From positions 1 to 42,286 of the IMG/VR virus record IMGVR_UViG_3300025909_000003: a stretch of DNA of 42,286 bases, one strand, 5' to 3'. Positions within the stretch are counted from its first letter, which is position 1, and each line of letters starts with the position of its first letter. Below are positions 8,022-14,870 of the stretch, in pieces. The position numbers and the translations under genes are program-made. Under the pieces are notes generated by a model, which did no database searches, was not told the DNA's origin, and worked only from the letters and a program-made list of their open reading frames with translations. This DNA comes from a virus.

Positions 8022-8552
8022 ATGGCCTGGTTCATGGGCGCGTTGTCGTTTCTAAACGGCAGCAAGAGCCCTCCTGCGTCCGCGAAGGTTCCGGCCTTCA
8101 ACCCGCGCTTCCCCACGCCCGTCGTCATGGCCGCACAGGATGCACAGACAAAGTGGAGAGTTCCTGTCTGTACGCAGCTTGCGCAGTGGGCGATTGAGAG
8201 CGGTTATGGCGCCCACAGCCCGGGAAATAATCCCTTCGGCATGAAGCCGCGCGCCGGGAAGTCCGATCCCTGTCAGATGCTCGCCACCACCGAATGGTCG
8301 AAGGCCAAGGGCTATTACAAGGTCGATCAGCCCTTCCGGGTGTTTCCGTCCATTGGCGCGGCTTTCGACGCCCATGCCCAGCTTATCGCCACTGCGCCGG
8401 TCTATTCCCAGGCCATGGCTGCATTGCCCGACGTCAACACCTTCATCGATCGCATGGCGGCGCACTACGCGACCGACCCCGCTTACGCCGGCAAGCTCAA
8501 GTCGATGATCGCGACCAACAACCTCTCTCAATACGATCAGGTGAACCCATGA
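8022..8552 (+). CDS. Endolysin, glucosaminidase (FlgJ/GH73-like) family
   Basis: A 176-residue lysozyme-like protein. The core resembles the bacterial N-acetylglucosaminidase domain: residues about 53-75 contain QWAIESGYG with the probable catalytic Glu, followed by GNNPFGMK, and later FRVFPSIGAAFDAHA as in FlgJ-type enzymes. It would cut the glycan strands of peptidoglycan at the end of infection. No signal peptide or membrane segment is evident, so it should depend on a holin. AAGGA lies 7 bases before the ATG. Its stop overlaps the next gene (ATGA), the holin candidate. Confidence 0.87.
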   Translation: MAWFMGALSFLNGSKSPPASAKVPAFNPRFPTPVVMAAQDAQTKWRVPVCTQLAQWAIESGYGAHSPGNNPFGMKPRAGKSDPCQMLATTEWSKAKGYYKVDQPFRVFPSIGAAFDAHAQLIATAPVYSQAMAALPDVNTFIDRMAAHYATDPAYAGKLKSMIATNNLSQYDQVNP

Positions 8553-8773
8553 AGCTCAATCCTTTCCCCTACATCGTCAGGTCGTTCGCCTTCATCAAAG
8601 CGCGCCTGTCCGAGCGAAGCACCTATTTCACCATCACGGGCGGCATGGTCCCGCTGGCCGTCCTTCCTGCGCCATGGTCCTACGTCGGGTTCGGCCTGAC
8701 CGTGGCGATGGCGATGACGCCCCAGGCCCCTCACCATGAGGATCATTGCGATGAACCCGATCACAATTGCTGA
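8549..8773 (+). CDS. Holin candidate (74 aa)
   Basis: A 74-residue protein coupled by ATGA to the endolysin stop. It has a basic N-terminus, a hydrophobic region at about residues 28-57 that could form one or two helices, and a very polar, His/Asp-rich C-terminus (PHHEDHCDEPDHN). Position between endolysin and spanins and this topology fit a small holin. The family is not recognised, so the call rests on context. Confidence 0.55.
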   Translation: MKLNPFPYIVRSFAFIKARLSERSTYFTITGGMVPLAVLPAPWSYVGFGLTVAMAMTPQAPHHEDHCDEPDHNC

Positions 8774-9179
8774 AGAGGGTATTCAGGCGGTCGAGACGGG
8801 CGGGACATCGATCTACCTGAAGCTCGTATGGAAGTTCGCGCCGTACATCGTCATCGGAATCCTGTTCGCGGCCCTGATGATTACCCGCGCCACACTCCAT
8901 GATGCCCGACAGGACGCTAAGGTCTTAGCCGCGCAGAGTGCGGAAGCGCTGGCCAAGGAACAAGCCAAGTGGGCCGCAGCCGGAAAGACCGCCGCCGAAA
9001 CCTACGCAACCGCGCTGAGCAATCGCCAGCCGATCATTGTCCACGCAAGAGATGAGATAACCCATTATGCGCAAACTCCTGCTGGCGCTGCTGTGTGCGC
9101 CGCTCCTGGCATCGTGTCATCCACTGACCTGCTCGACCGTCAGCTTTGGCCTGCCCAGCCCGCCAAAAGCAGCAACTGA
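8751..9179 (+). CDS. Inner-membrane spanin (Rz-like)
   Basis: A 142-residue protein with one N-terminal transmembrane helix (about residues 30-48, PYIVIGILFAALMI) followed by a charged, Ala/Lys/Gln-rich helix that should be a periplasmic coiled coil, ending in a Pro-rich tail. This is the plan of Rz-type i-spanins that bridge to an outer-membrane lipoprotein and fuse the membranes in lysis. ATG 8751 is preferred over 8736 because GAGGA lies 8 bases before it. The gene overlaps the holin candidate at its 5' end and contains the start of the Rz1-like gene in another frame. Confidence 0.8.
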   Translation: MNPITIAEEGIQAVETGGTSIYLKLVWKFAPYIVIGILFAALMITRATLHDARQDAKVLAAQSAEALAKEQAKWAAAGKTAAETYATALSNRQPIIVHARDEITHYAQTPAGAAVCAAPGIVSSTDLLDRQLWPAQPAKSSN

Positions 9180-9360
9180 GGCCTGTCTACCGACTGCGCG
9201 CCATCGTCAGGTTGATGGATCTGCTACATCCGCAGATGACGAGCAGACCATCGTGGATGGGCGAAACGACCTAAAGGGCTGCGACGACAAGCGACAGTTA
9301 CTTATCGATATCTGGCCTAGGGACACTCGAAAAACCACTGCCACTCCCGCTCCTCGCTAG
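9067..9360 (+). CDS. Outer-membrane lipoprotein spanin (Rz1-like)
   Basis: A 97-residue protein starting inside the Rz-like gene in another frame and extending 181 bases past it, the usual overlapping Rz/Rz1 arrangement. Residues 1-17 are a lipoprotein signal peptide ending in a lipobox (LLASC, Cys17). The mature part is polar with several Pro and Cys residues. It should be lipidated, sorted to the outer membrane and pair with the i-spanin. The tail after the overlap is longer than in lambda Rz1. Its 3' end overlaps the convergent gene at 9317 by 44 bases. Confidence 0.8.
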   Translation: MRKLLLALLCAPLLASCHPLTCSTVSFGLPSPPKAATEACLPTARHRQVDGSATSADDEQTIVDGRNDLKGCDDKRQLLIDIWPRDTRKTTATPAPR

Positions 9361-9586
9361 CCATCAGGTGCGGCCAGCCCGGGCCACATTTATATACCAT
9401 CCAACCGTTACAGCCTTCTGTGCGGCAGTGAGATCGGCGGTTCCATAGGCTGTAATCCCGGCCAACCTTCGCGATGAGTGCGGCAAGGTTGATGTCCCGA
9501 TAGGTTCTGCAGGTCGAACACCAAGCGTACGCGGTATGGCCGTGGTCGATCATCTGACCAAGGGTTCTGCGCGTGCGGATGGACAT
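9317..9586 (-). CDS. Zinc-ribbon-like hypothetical protein (89 aa)
   Basis: An 89-residue minus-strand protein with two Cys pairs: CSTC near residues 23-26 and CRTEGC about 30 residues later, then a further Cys in KCGPGW, so a metal-binding ribbon is likely. It converges on the lysis genes with a 44-base overlap of the Rz1 3' end and is the last gene of the minus-strand run headed by the RHH regulator at 10562. No good ribosome site precedes ATG 9586. Similar Cys-containing small proteins are frequent in alphaproteobacterial phages; function unknown. Confidence 0.65.
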   Translation of the reverse strand: MSIRTRRTLGQMIDHGHTAYAWCSTCRTYRDINLAALIAKVGRDYSLWNRRSHCRTEGCNGWMVYKCGPGWPHLMASEEREWQWFFECP

Positions 9587-9619
9587 GCACGCCGTAGAAC
9601 ATATTGGGAACGTGATTCG

Positions 9620-9787
9620 CTAGGGCTTTGGCCTAAATAGCGTGATGGGACCGCTCTCTAGAAGCTGCTCAGTCGTGATCGACGCAGTAACCTCAGTGCC
9701 GCGCGGGAAGCCAGAGACGCGAGCCTCCCGGTCGGATATGGTGCGGCGGGGCGCGTCGTAATCAGGGATACGGGATGGTTTCTTCAT
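9620..9787 (-). CDS. Hypothetical protein (55 aa)
   Basis: A 55-residue basic soluble protein starting MKKPSRIPDYD. The longer in-frame start at 9823 is disfavoured because the MKKPS start looks more natural, though no strong ribosome site is seen for either. It lies in the minus-strand run between two other small genes; about 120 bases without any evident gene or signal (9788-9906) separate it from the next gene upstream. Confidence 0.45.
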   Translation of the reverse strand: MKKPSRIPDYDAPRRTISDREARVSGFPRGTEVTASITTEQLLESGPITLFRPKP

Positions 9788-9906
9788 AGCCCAGATAGTC
9801 ACCGAATGGCGGAGACAGTGCAACTGGCTCCGTGCGCAGCATGACTAGCGGGATAAGCTCCTGAAAACATGCATAGGTCTATCCTTCAGGCGGCGATGGT
9901 GCGGGG

Positions 9907-10191
9907 TTAGGCGGCAACGATCGGATAGTTGAACGGTGCGGCCTTGTGCGGCGTCTCCATCTTGTGTGGAGCGGTGAGCCAACCTTCGACGTACAGGCCA
10001 TCCGGATACGGCTGCATTGGGTATTCCGGTGACACAATCGTCATCCGGATTTCCTCTGCCCCGCGCTCACGCATGAATTCAGCCATCTCCGCGAATGCCG
10101 CCCGGCACGCCTCATTCGTTTCCGCGAGGGGCCGGAAGGAATACATATCTGGATCGGCCAAAGGGCGATCTTCTATTTCGGTCTTCTCCAT
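9907..10191 (-). CDS. Hypothetical protein (94 aa)
   Basis: A 94-residue acidic soluble protein with a GAGGAGGGG ribosome site shortly before the ATG. An amphipathic helix is likely at about residues 25-45 (ETNEACRAAFAEMAEFMRERG). No membrane segment or metal motif is visible and no family is recognised. It is the second gene of the run that starts at 10490. Confidence 0.65.
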   Translation of the reverse strand: MEKTEIEDRPLADPDMYSFRPLAETNEACRAAFAEMAEFMRERGAEEIRMTIVSPEYPMQPYPDGLYVEGWLTAPHKMETPHKAAPFNYPIVAA

Positions 10192-10214
10192 AAATCACCG
10201 CCCCTCCTCAGGCG

Positions 10215-10490
10215 CTATAAGATTGGAGCTAGTGAGCGCTCGGCTGCCGCGAGTTCTTTGTGAAACTGCTCGACAATCACTTGGTCGATGATGGTGTCAG
10301 GATATTCCCGAACGCCGTCCAAATCGCTGGCGATCTTGATTACGGAGCCGAGCGTCTTTTCGAGGGAGTAGTGAAAGCCGCAGCCTCTGTAAGGCTTGCT
10401 CCGCAGGGCGAATGTCCTCGCGGCCAGATCGGGCGTCCGCGCCATTACGCGACGCTGCCAATCTATATGCTTCTTCCGCCAATCAGACAC
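10215..10490 (-). CDS. Hypothetical protein (91 aa), first gene of minus-strand run
   Basis: A 91-residue protein with a basic N-terminus (MSDWRKKHIDWQRRV) and a helical C-terminus. It starts at GTG 10490, with GGAGG 6 bases upstream. It diverges from the RHH regulator at 10562, and the intervening 70 bases hold the palindromic operator, so it is probably repressed by that regulator. No recognised family. Confidence 0.65.
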   Translation of the reverse strand: MSDWRKKHIDWQRRVMARTPDLAARTFALRSKPYRGCGFHYSLEKTLGSVIKIASDLDGVREYPDTIIDQVIVEQFHKELAAAERSLAPIL

Positions 10491-10500
10491 GCTTGCCTCC

Positions 10501-10556
10501 GTAACCGATAACGTCTATCTATAAGCGGTAACGGTTACTGTCAATAGGCGATAACG
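10501..10556. promoter_or_regulatory. Operator cluster of the first RHH regulator
   Basis: The space between the divergent genes holds a perfect 11-base palindrome GTAACGGTTAC (10528-10538), flanked by the related sites GTAACCGATAACG (10501-10513) and GCGATAACGG (10547-10556). A further GATAACGG lies just inside the RHH coding region (10585-10592). Clustered copies of a short palindrome between divergent genes are the normal operator layout for Arc/CopG-type regulators, so autoregulation plus control of the minus-strand genes is likely. Confidence 0.6.
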
Positions 10557-10561
10557 GAAAT

Positions 10562-10756
10562 ATGCAGGGCTTGGCACAAAAAAAGATAACGGATAGTGCG
10601 CCTCGCATGGGGCGTCCTCCGATCGGCAAATTCACGGCTGTCAGGCTCCCGCCCGAGATGCTGGAGCGCATGGACGCTCTGGTCGGGCCGGGGAAACGGG
10701 CGCAGTTCATCCGCGAAGCCGTAGAGCGAGAGCTAGAGCGCCGCTCCAAGTCCTGA
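10562..10756 (+). CDS. Ribbon-helix-helix (Arc/CopG-type) regulator 1
   Basis: A 64-residue protein: an N-terminal arm ending in MGRPPIGK, a beta strand with alternating residues (FTAVRLP), then two helices (PEMLERMDALVG, and RAQFIREAVERELERR). This is the ribbon-helix-helix fold, which binds DNA as a dimer through the strand. It is a paralogue of the protein at 14664, sharing MGR-P, FIR-AV-ELERRSK and overall length. It diverges from the minus-strand genes starting at 10490, over a palindromic operator that it probably binds. Confidence 0.8.
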   Translation: MQGLAQKKITDSAPRMGRPPIGKFTAVRLPPEMLERMDALVGPGKRAQFIREAVERELERRSKS

Positions 10757-10789
10757 CCCCTCCCGGGGCGGGTCATGCGGGCTGTTTTT
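10755..10789 (+). terminator. Weak candidate terminator after RHH regulator 1
   Basis: A GACCC/GGGTC stem (10755-10759 and 10770-10774) starts within the stop codon and is followed, 10 bases later, by TTTTT at 10785-10789. The stem is short and the T-run is displaced, so this is only a possible intrinsic terminator. The rest of 10790-10893 shows no gene or clear signal. Confidence 0.22.
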
Positions 10790-10893
10790 GCGCCTGCCTT
10801 CGGCACCGCCGCTCGCGTGCTTCGCATGAAGCTGCTACGCATCTTCACCCTCCGGGCTTTGATCGGCTGGCGGGATCGCACCCCGCCGAACCG

Positions 10894-11255
10894 TTATGCA
10901 GCCAGCTTCTCACGAAGCGCGTAGCCCTCAAGCGGCCAGAGTTGCTTGATTGCATCCTCATATGCGAAGCGGCGCCCCTTCTCTTCATCGAAGTTGTCGG
11001 GGCTTGCGGCGCGCTCTTGCCGATAATGGTGAAGCCATTGCGCATGACGAGGATGCACAGCGTCAGCACCGACAGCGCGGGGTTGATAACCGCTTCATGC
11101 TCGGGAAGAGCTTCCGGCCTATCATGCAGAGCCGCGCTTGCAGTCGTGTAATATTCGGCCACGATTTTACCGTTCATGTCATTGAGCGACACGCGAGGCG
11201 CGGTTGCCTTGCTGGCGCTGTAGTCGTCGGTTGCCCTGAGGGTTTCGCTTTCCAT
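10894..11255 (-). pseudogene. Frameshifted N4 gp49 / Sf6 gp66 family protein
   Basis: From ATG 11255 (AAGGAGAA 7 bases upstream) the frame encodes a protein with the family core LSVLTLCILVMRNGFTIIG, then at about 11010 it leaves the expected path and would run to 10845. In the neighbouring frame the expected C-terminus continues (SPDNFDEEKGRRFAYEDAIK, then QLWPLEGYALREKLAA and TAA at 10894-10896). Removing one GC dinucleotide from the GCGC run at 11009-11012 restores a protein of about 120 residues. Either the gene is broken by a 2-base slip or the consensus has an error. The family is a common early phage protein of unknown function. Confidence 0.75.
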
Positions 11256-11289
11256 TTTACATTCTCCTTCGTTGAATACGGTACGCAAA

Positions 11290-11409
11290 CTACCCCGGAT
11301 TGAAGCCCGTCAGGGGCGAGACGGAACGGCTCGACGCGAAGCGCGAAAGCCGGATCAGGTCCAAAACACAGTCCACACCATCGGGGGTTGGGGAACTGAG
11401 CGCGGTCAT
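11290..11409 (-). CDS. Minute ORF (39 aa) coupled to the methyltransferase stop
   Basis: A 39-codon ORF whose ATG overlaps the methyltransferase stop (ATGA) and which ends at TAG shortly before the ribosome site of the next gene. The peptide is polar and Ser/Pro-rich with no recognised motif. The coupling is suggestive, but ORFs of this length arise by chance. It would account for the otherwise empty 11256-11405 interval. Confidence 0.22.
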   Translation of the reverse strand: MTALSSPTPDGVDCVLDLIRLSRFASSRSVSPLTGFNPG

Positions 11410-12482
11410 GCTGCGAGCACCGCGCGCAACGCCTCTTCCGTGCGGATTATCGCTCGGCCGATGGCTTCCGGGATTTGCGGGACGACGGCGTCGCCGAAGG
11501 CTTCGACGAGGAGACTTGCGGCAGAAGTCCCTTTCGGACCGCCGATTCCAATGCGCGTGCCAGCCACCCGGGCGGATAGCCCATCATCCAGCCGTAGGTG
11601 ATAGGCAAGGTCATCGAGGGACCAGCCAGTCCGGCTTCGGTGAGCATCGCCGCGATCTGGCGCGCGTAGGCCCATTTGTCCGGCGCTCGATCGGTCATCG
11701 CCCCGTCCAGCACCGCGTCCATCGTCGGCGATTTCCGCTTGTCGTATGCCGGGGACCATGCATCCATCCGCTTGTCCCGCTTGGTCGGGGTCGGTAGCAT
11801 CGCCTGCTGCAATTGATGGCGCACAGTCCCCATCCGGCCTTCGTCCCCGTGACCGCCCGCCTTCATGTCCGACGCTCGCGGCGTGCTGAGGATCTGGCGA
11901 AATGGATAGGTCGAGCCCGCACCGCCACCCGCCCCGTCTTTCATCCCATCCGAGGCCATCGGCGTCGGTAACTTGCTCAAGGTCGCATCCGATGAGCCAG
12001 GATCGTTTGCGCTCGTGGTTTGCGCCAAGGTCGCCAGCACTGACCACGAACGGCCAGCAGGTGTAGCCGATTGCCTCCAGCGCAGCGCTGACGGCGTCAG
12101 CGCCCCGAGTTCGGAGATTAGCGCTGTTCTCAAGAGCGAACCAACGAGGGCGGACTTCTCCGATGATGCGGACAGCTTCGAAGTAGAGGCCCGACCGCTC
12201 GCCTTCGACGCCGCGGCCTTTGGTGTTCGCGCTGCTGATATCTTGGCAGGGAGGGCTTCCGACGACGTATCGCGGGAGAAACCCGAGATCGTCGCGAAGT
12301 CGATCTGCCGTGAGAGTGCGGACATCGTCATACAGGATCACCCCCGGATTGTTTTCGGCATAGAGAGCCCGGCGCCAATCCTCGCGCTCGCAGGCTGCCA
12401 CTGTGCGAAAGCCGGCGCGGTGCATCCCGAGGGACCAGCCGCCGGCCGCTGCGCTGAAAAGGTCGAGAACCTGCCGGCTCAC
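11406..12482 (-). CDS. DNA (cytosine-5) methyltransferase
   Basis: A 358-residue enzyme with the ordered C5-methyltransferase motifs: motif I DLFSAAAGGWSLG at residues 7-19 (AdoMet binding), motif IV GSPPCQD with the catalytic Cys near residue 79, motif VI ENS near 117, motif VIII RKRSWLIG near 158-165, a variable region likely to carry target recognition, and the C-terminal motif GDAVVPQIPEAI. It should methylate cytosine in a short target, probably protecting phage DNA from host restriction. No partner endonuclease is seen. The start is GTG 12482 with GGGAG upstream and a GTGA overlap with the preceding minute ORF. It is near the 3' end of the run headed by 14579. Confidence 0.88.
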   Translation of the reverse strand: MSRQVLDLFSAAAGGWSLGMHRAGFRTVAACEREDWRRALYAENNPGVILYDDVRTLTADRLRDDLGFLPRYVVGSPPCQDISSANTKGRGVEGERSGLYFEAVRIIGEVRPRWFALENSANLRTRGADAVSAALEAIGYTCWPFVVSAGDLGANHERKRSWLIGCDLEQVTDADGLGWDERRGGWRCGLDLSISPDPQHAASVGHEGGRSRGRRPDGDCAPSIAAGDATDPDQAGQADGCMVPGIRQAEIADDGRGAGRGDDRSSAGQMGLRAPDRGDAHRSRTGWSLDDLAYHLRLDDGLSARVAGTRIGIGGPKGTSAASLLVEAFGDAVVPQIPEAIGRAIIRTEEALRAVLAA

Positions 12483-12616
12483 CGAACGGCTCCCGCAATT
12501 CCAGGGACACCCTCGGGGTCATCCCCCGCAATCCACCCCCGATTTACCTTAGGCGTGTGGTAGGCGGCGGAACGACCGTGACGGGGTGTCAGGGGGTGGC
12601 AGGGGAGGGGTGTCAT
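12479..12616 (-). CDS. Minute ORF (45 aa) coupled at both ends
   Basis: A 45-codon ORF that begins with an ATGA overlap on the stop of the gene at 12613 and ends with a GTGA overlap on the methyltransferase start. The peptide is Pro/Gly-rich (MTPLPCHPLTPRHGRSAAYH and on) with no hydrophobic segment. Coupling at both ends would let ribosomes walk from gene to gene. It may be a real peptide or a translated linker; no function can be given. Confidence 0.35.
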   Translation of the reverse strand: MTPLPCHPLTPRHGRSAAYHTPKVNRGWIAGDDPEGVPGIAGAVR

Positions 12617-12954
12617 GCTGACGTGTCCTGATCGCGAAAGCTGATCCACAGGGTGCGATCTGGCGATTGGATCGAGCAGCTTTCCTGCTTCAGCCCCTCG
12701 ATCAGCTTGAGCGCCAGCGCCTCGGCGTGTGCCCAGATAGGGGTTGGCTCGCTCGGGAAGCGCGGATAGTTGATTAGCCCGACGATTACGCCCACCGTCT
12801 CGCCCCCGGTATAGACGTATTTCGTCTCGGTGATGGTGACGCACAGGCCGACCTCATCGCAATATTCGCGACATATCTTCCATGCCTCCCAAGCGCTGCC
12901 GCCGACAAAGATGCTGACGGGATAGCTTGGTGCCTCGGCGCGGTGCGGGGTCAC
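12613..12954 (-). CDS. Hypothetical phage protein (113 aa)
   Basis: A 113-residue protein starting at GTG 12954, overlapping the stop of the upstream gene (GTGA). The central part (EYCDEVGLCVTITETKYVYT, then GVIVGLINYPRFPS) resembles a small protein I have seen in many proteobacterial phages, without known function. The upstream extension of the frame to 13074 is discarded because of the overlap signal. It belongs to the run controlled from 14579. Confidence 0.7.
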   Translation of the reverse strand: MTPHRAEAPSYPVSIFVGGSAWEAWKICREYCDEVGLCVTITETKYVYTGGETVGVIVGLINYPRFPSEPTPIWAHAEALALKLIEGLKQESCSIQSPDRTLWISFRDQDTSA

Positions 12955-13391
12955 GCCGCTGCCCTCCGCATTAAAGCTTCGTGTGGATCTCCATCGCCGC
13001 AGTATCGCCGCGCCATATATTCGGCGTTCCAGCGTCCTTTGTGGATGCGCTCGGCGTATTCGTGCGGCACCCAATAGACGTATTGCCAGTTAGGCTCTTG
13101 GCCGGGGAAATATTGGTCGTGATTTCCTAAGCGCCCGCGATCAAGCCAGCCATCCGCTACAAGCTGGCTGCACAGGCGAGAGAGTCGGATCGACGCATTT
13201 CGGTCTGAGGCGGTGCGGCCTGGAAACGCCTTTTGAAACGCGTCAACGAAAGCTTCTCCGTCGTCATAGGTGATGGTCGTTTCGCATTGCCCCATCCACC
13301 GGCCACCATCGCATCGGGTCATCTGACCATAGAGATATTCGAATACGAACGCGCACTGGGCGGTTCGTCGCTTCATAGGCGCGTTGCTCAT
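12951..13391 (-). CDS. Hypothetical protein, possibly winged-helix (146 aa)
   Basis: A 146-residue protein from ATG 13391. Residues about 55-90 (SDRNASIRLSRLCSQLVADG, then WLDRGRL) look like the recognition part of a winged helix, and the rest is aromatic-rich. It is coupled to both neighbours by overlaps (ATGA upstream, GTGA downstream). The DNA-binding idea is inference from helix pattern only. Confidence 0.65.
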   Translation of the reverse strand: MSNAPMKRRTAQCAFVFEYLYGQMTRCDGGRWMGQCETTITYDDGEAFVDAFQKAFPGRTASDRNASIRLSRLCSQLVADGWLDRGRLGNHDQYFPGQEPNWQYVYWVPHEYAERIHKGRWNAEYMARRYCGDGDPHEALMRRAAA

Positions 13392-13447
13392 GCGACCACA
13401 CCCCCGGTTTCCCCTACCGGAAGCCCCAAGAGGTGCGATGGGGTCAT
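13388..13447 (-). CDS. Minute ORF (19 aa) coupled at both ends
   Basis: A 19-codon ORF (MTPSHLLGLPVGETGGVVA) that starts inside the stop of the 13444 gene (ATGA) and ends inside the start of the 13391 gene (ATGA). It exactly bridges a 52-base gap between two real genes. A peptide this short could exist only to keep ribosomes moving; it may also be coincidence. Confidence 0.3.
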   Translation of the reverse strand: MTPSHLLGLPVGETGGVVA

Positions 13448-13698
13448 GCGGCGGCCTTGGCGATGGTGGCGCGGGCTGCATTGATACGCGCGCTCACGGC
13501 TTCCCATTCTGGATTCCCGCTGGCGTTACTCTCGGCGCGGTCAAGGATAGGCATTACCCCGCGCAGAGCGGCGACTAGAGCATCATGCGCCTCAAGCAGG
13601 CGTTGTACCTCGTCCGGCGTGGGAGCGACGGATTTCGGAAGCTCAAGCCAAAACTCGATGCTTTCGCGATCTTCCGGCGTGAAGGTGTCGGCGCTCAT
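13444..13698 (-). CDS. Hypothetical helical protein (84 aa)
   Basis: An 84-residue acidic, mostly helical protein (DEVQRLLEAHDALVAALRGV, later ARINAARATIAKAA). The start overlaps the stop of the preceding gene (ATGA). No family recognised beyond general likeness to small phage early proteins. Confidence 0.65.
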   Translation of the reverse strand: MSADTFTPEDRESIEFWLELPKSVAPTPDEVQRLLEAHDALVAALRGVMPILDRAESNASGNPEWEAVSARINAARATIAKAAA

Positions 13699-14018
13699 GC
13701 AGCACCTCGTGCTTTCGCGATGGCGGCACGGGCGCGGTCCATGATGGAGTCAACCATGTTCGGGTTGCCGCCGATGGCGACCTGAAACTGCGGGTTCTCG
13801 AACAGGTCGAGCATGCAGGAAAACAGGTCAGGAGCGGCGTCGATCAGGCTGGCGTTTGCGTCACGGCTTAGGCGATGTTCCAGATAAGCACAGAGCGGCT
13901 CGATCACCGATCGAATGGCGTTCGCACCTGCCCCATCCCCAAGATCGACCTCCAAGATGCCAGCCCGCGTATCCAGGAATTCGCGCACCCAAAGCGCCGG
14001 CGTATGCTGTTCGGTCAT
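13695..14018 (-). CDS. Hypothetical protein (107 aa)
   Basis: A 107-residue acidic soluble protein, coupled to both neighbours by ATGA overlaps. It has a likely helical C-terminus (VDSIMDRARAAIAKARGAA) similar in character to the next gene's end, perhaps through shared ancestry. No motif assigned. Confidence 0.65.
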   Translation of the reverse strand: MTEQHTPALWVREFLDTRAGILEVDLGDGAGANAIRSVIEPLCAYLEHRLSRDANASLIDAAPDLFSCMLDLFENPQFQVAIGGNPNMVDSIMDRARAAIAKARGAA

Positions 14019-14344
14019 AGCAAGCCCTCCTCTGCCAGAGCTGCTTCGCTGGCCGCTATCGCCCGGTTTTCACGGATGTCAGCAATCCAACATTCGGCGA
14101 TTGTCGCCAGCGCCTCGGCAAGTGAAACCGGTTCGCCAATCTCGCTCACATCAATGTCGTCGGGCTCCATGCGGCTCGCGCTGCGGATCGTACGTGCAAT
14201 GAAGGGCTGCCAACGGTCGGCATCGTCGGCCTTGTGCAGCTCGAACCAGCCAAGGGTATAGGCCCCGTCGCCCTCGTCCTTGAACCGGAGCCCTAGCGCA
14301 GAGGCTAAGCCCGCGATCCGGGCGGCGTTATTCCCCTCAGTCAT
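14015..14344 (-). CDS. Hypothetical protein (109 aa)
   Basis: A 109-residue acidic protein starting at ATG 14344, which overlaps the end of the upstream gene by 8 bases; the longer frame to 14518 would lie inside that gene and is rejected. It contains a phage-typical segment ALGLRFKDEGDGAYTLGWFE and a long helix at the C-terminus. No family recognised. Confidence 0.65.
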   Translation of the reverse strand: MTEGNNAARIAGLASALGLRFKDEGDGAYTLGWFELHKADDADRWQPFIARTIRSASRMEPDDIDVSEIGEPVSLAEALATIAECWIADIRENRAIAASEAALAEEGLL

Positions 14345-14579
14345 GTTGCGCCGGGTAGGCTGTCGGGTTGATAATCGCGTCTTCCAGATCGTCCGCCATC
14401 TGCGCGTTGTCGGCGCGGACGCTGGCAGCATATGCCCTGATCGCCGTGAGGGCGTGCGGATCGCCGCCGCTGTAATCCAGAACGATGTAGCGGGCCTCGG
14501 GCCGGCTCGGCTTTCCATCCTTGCGGGTGACGGTGAAGCGATCCTCGAAACCGCCTTGTGCGAAACGACTATCGGTCAT
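14337..14579 (-). CDS. Hypothetical phage protein (80 aa), first gene of RHH2 run
   Basis: An 80-residue protein with a good ribosome site (GAGAGGAAA) before ATG 14579. The segment ARYIVLDYSGGDPHALTAIR with the following DNAQMADDLEDAI stretch is of a kind found in many phage early regions. It is the first gene of the minus-strand run that ends with the methyltransferase and diverges from the RHH regulator at 14664, with operators between. Confidence 0.7.
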   Translation of the reverse strand: MTDSRFAQGGFEDRFTVTRKDGKPSRPEARYIVLDYSGGDPHALTAIRAYAASVRADNAQMADDLEDAIINPTAYPAQHD

Positions 14580-14612
14580 TGCTTTTCCTCTCGACTTACC
14601 TTGCATCGAAAT

Positions 14613-14661
14613 CGTCTATACGGTATATACCGTCTATACGTTATTGCAATAGGTATATACG
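14613..14661. promoter_or_regulatory. Operator cluster of the second RHH regulator
   Basis: The divergent intergenic region holds a perfect 12-base palindrome CGGTATATACCG (14621-14632), two identical CGTCTATACG sites (14613-14622 and 14631-14640, 18 bases apart) and GGTATATACG (14652-14661). The motif differs from that of the first RHH operator, so the two paralogues have probably diverged in specificity. The cluster should control both the regulator and the minus-strand run ending in the methyltransferase. Confidence 0.6.
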
Positions 14662-14663
14662 AA

Positions 14664-14870
14664 TTGGCTCAGGAAAATTTCGCCGCTACACCCGCGCCGA
14701 TGGGCAGGAAGCCGCTAGGCGGAATCGGGGACAAGACGGTCATGGTGCCAATGCGCTGGCCCAAGTCGGTGCTGGACCGCATTGGAGCTTCGCTGGACGA
14801 TGGCGAGGACCGCTCAGCCTTCATCCGAACCGCCGTCCAGAACGAGCTAGATCGGCGCTCAAAAGGTTAG
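14664..14870 (+). CDS. Ribbon-helix-helix (Arc/CopG-type) regulator 2
   Basis: A 68-residue protein with the ribbon strand (KTVMVPMRWP) and two helices (KSVLDRIGASLD, then RSAFIRTAVQNELDRRSKG). I chose TTG 14664 because it gives an N-terminal arm like that of the paralogue at 10562; ATG 14700 (MGRKPLGG) is the alternative, and neither has a clear ribosome site. It diverges from the minus-strand run starting at 14579 and sits next to the candidate attP, converging on the integrase. Confidence 0.75.
   Translation: MAQENFAATPAPMGRKPLGGIGDKTVMVPMRWPKSVLDRIGASLDDGEDRSAFIRTAVQNELDRRSKG

Noticed and set aside
9408-9602. Minus-strand 64-codon ORF MFYGVHVHPHAQ overlapping the zinc-ribbon gene
   Set aside because: It is in a shadow frame of the 9317-9586 gene, which has the natural Cys pattern.
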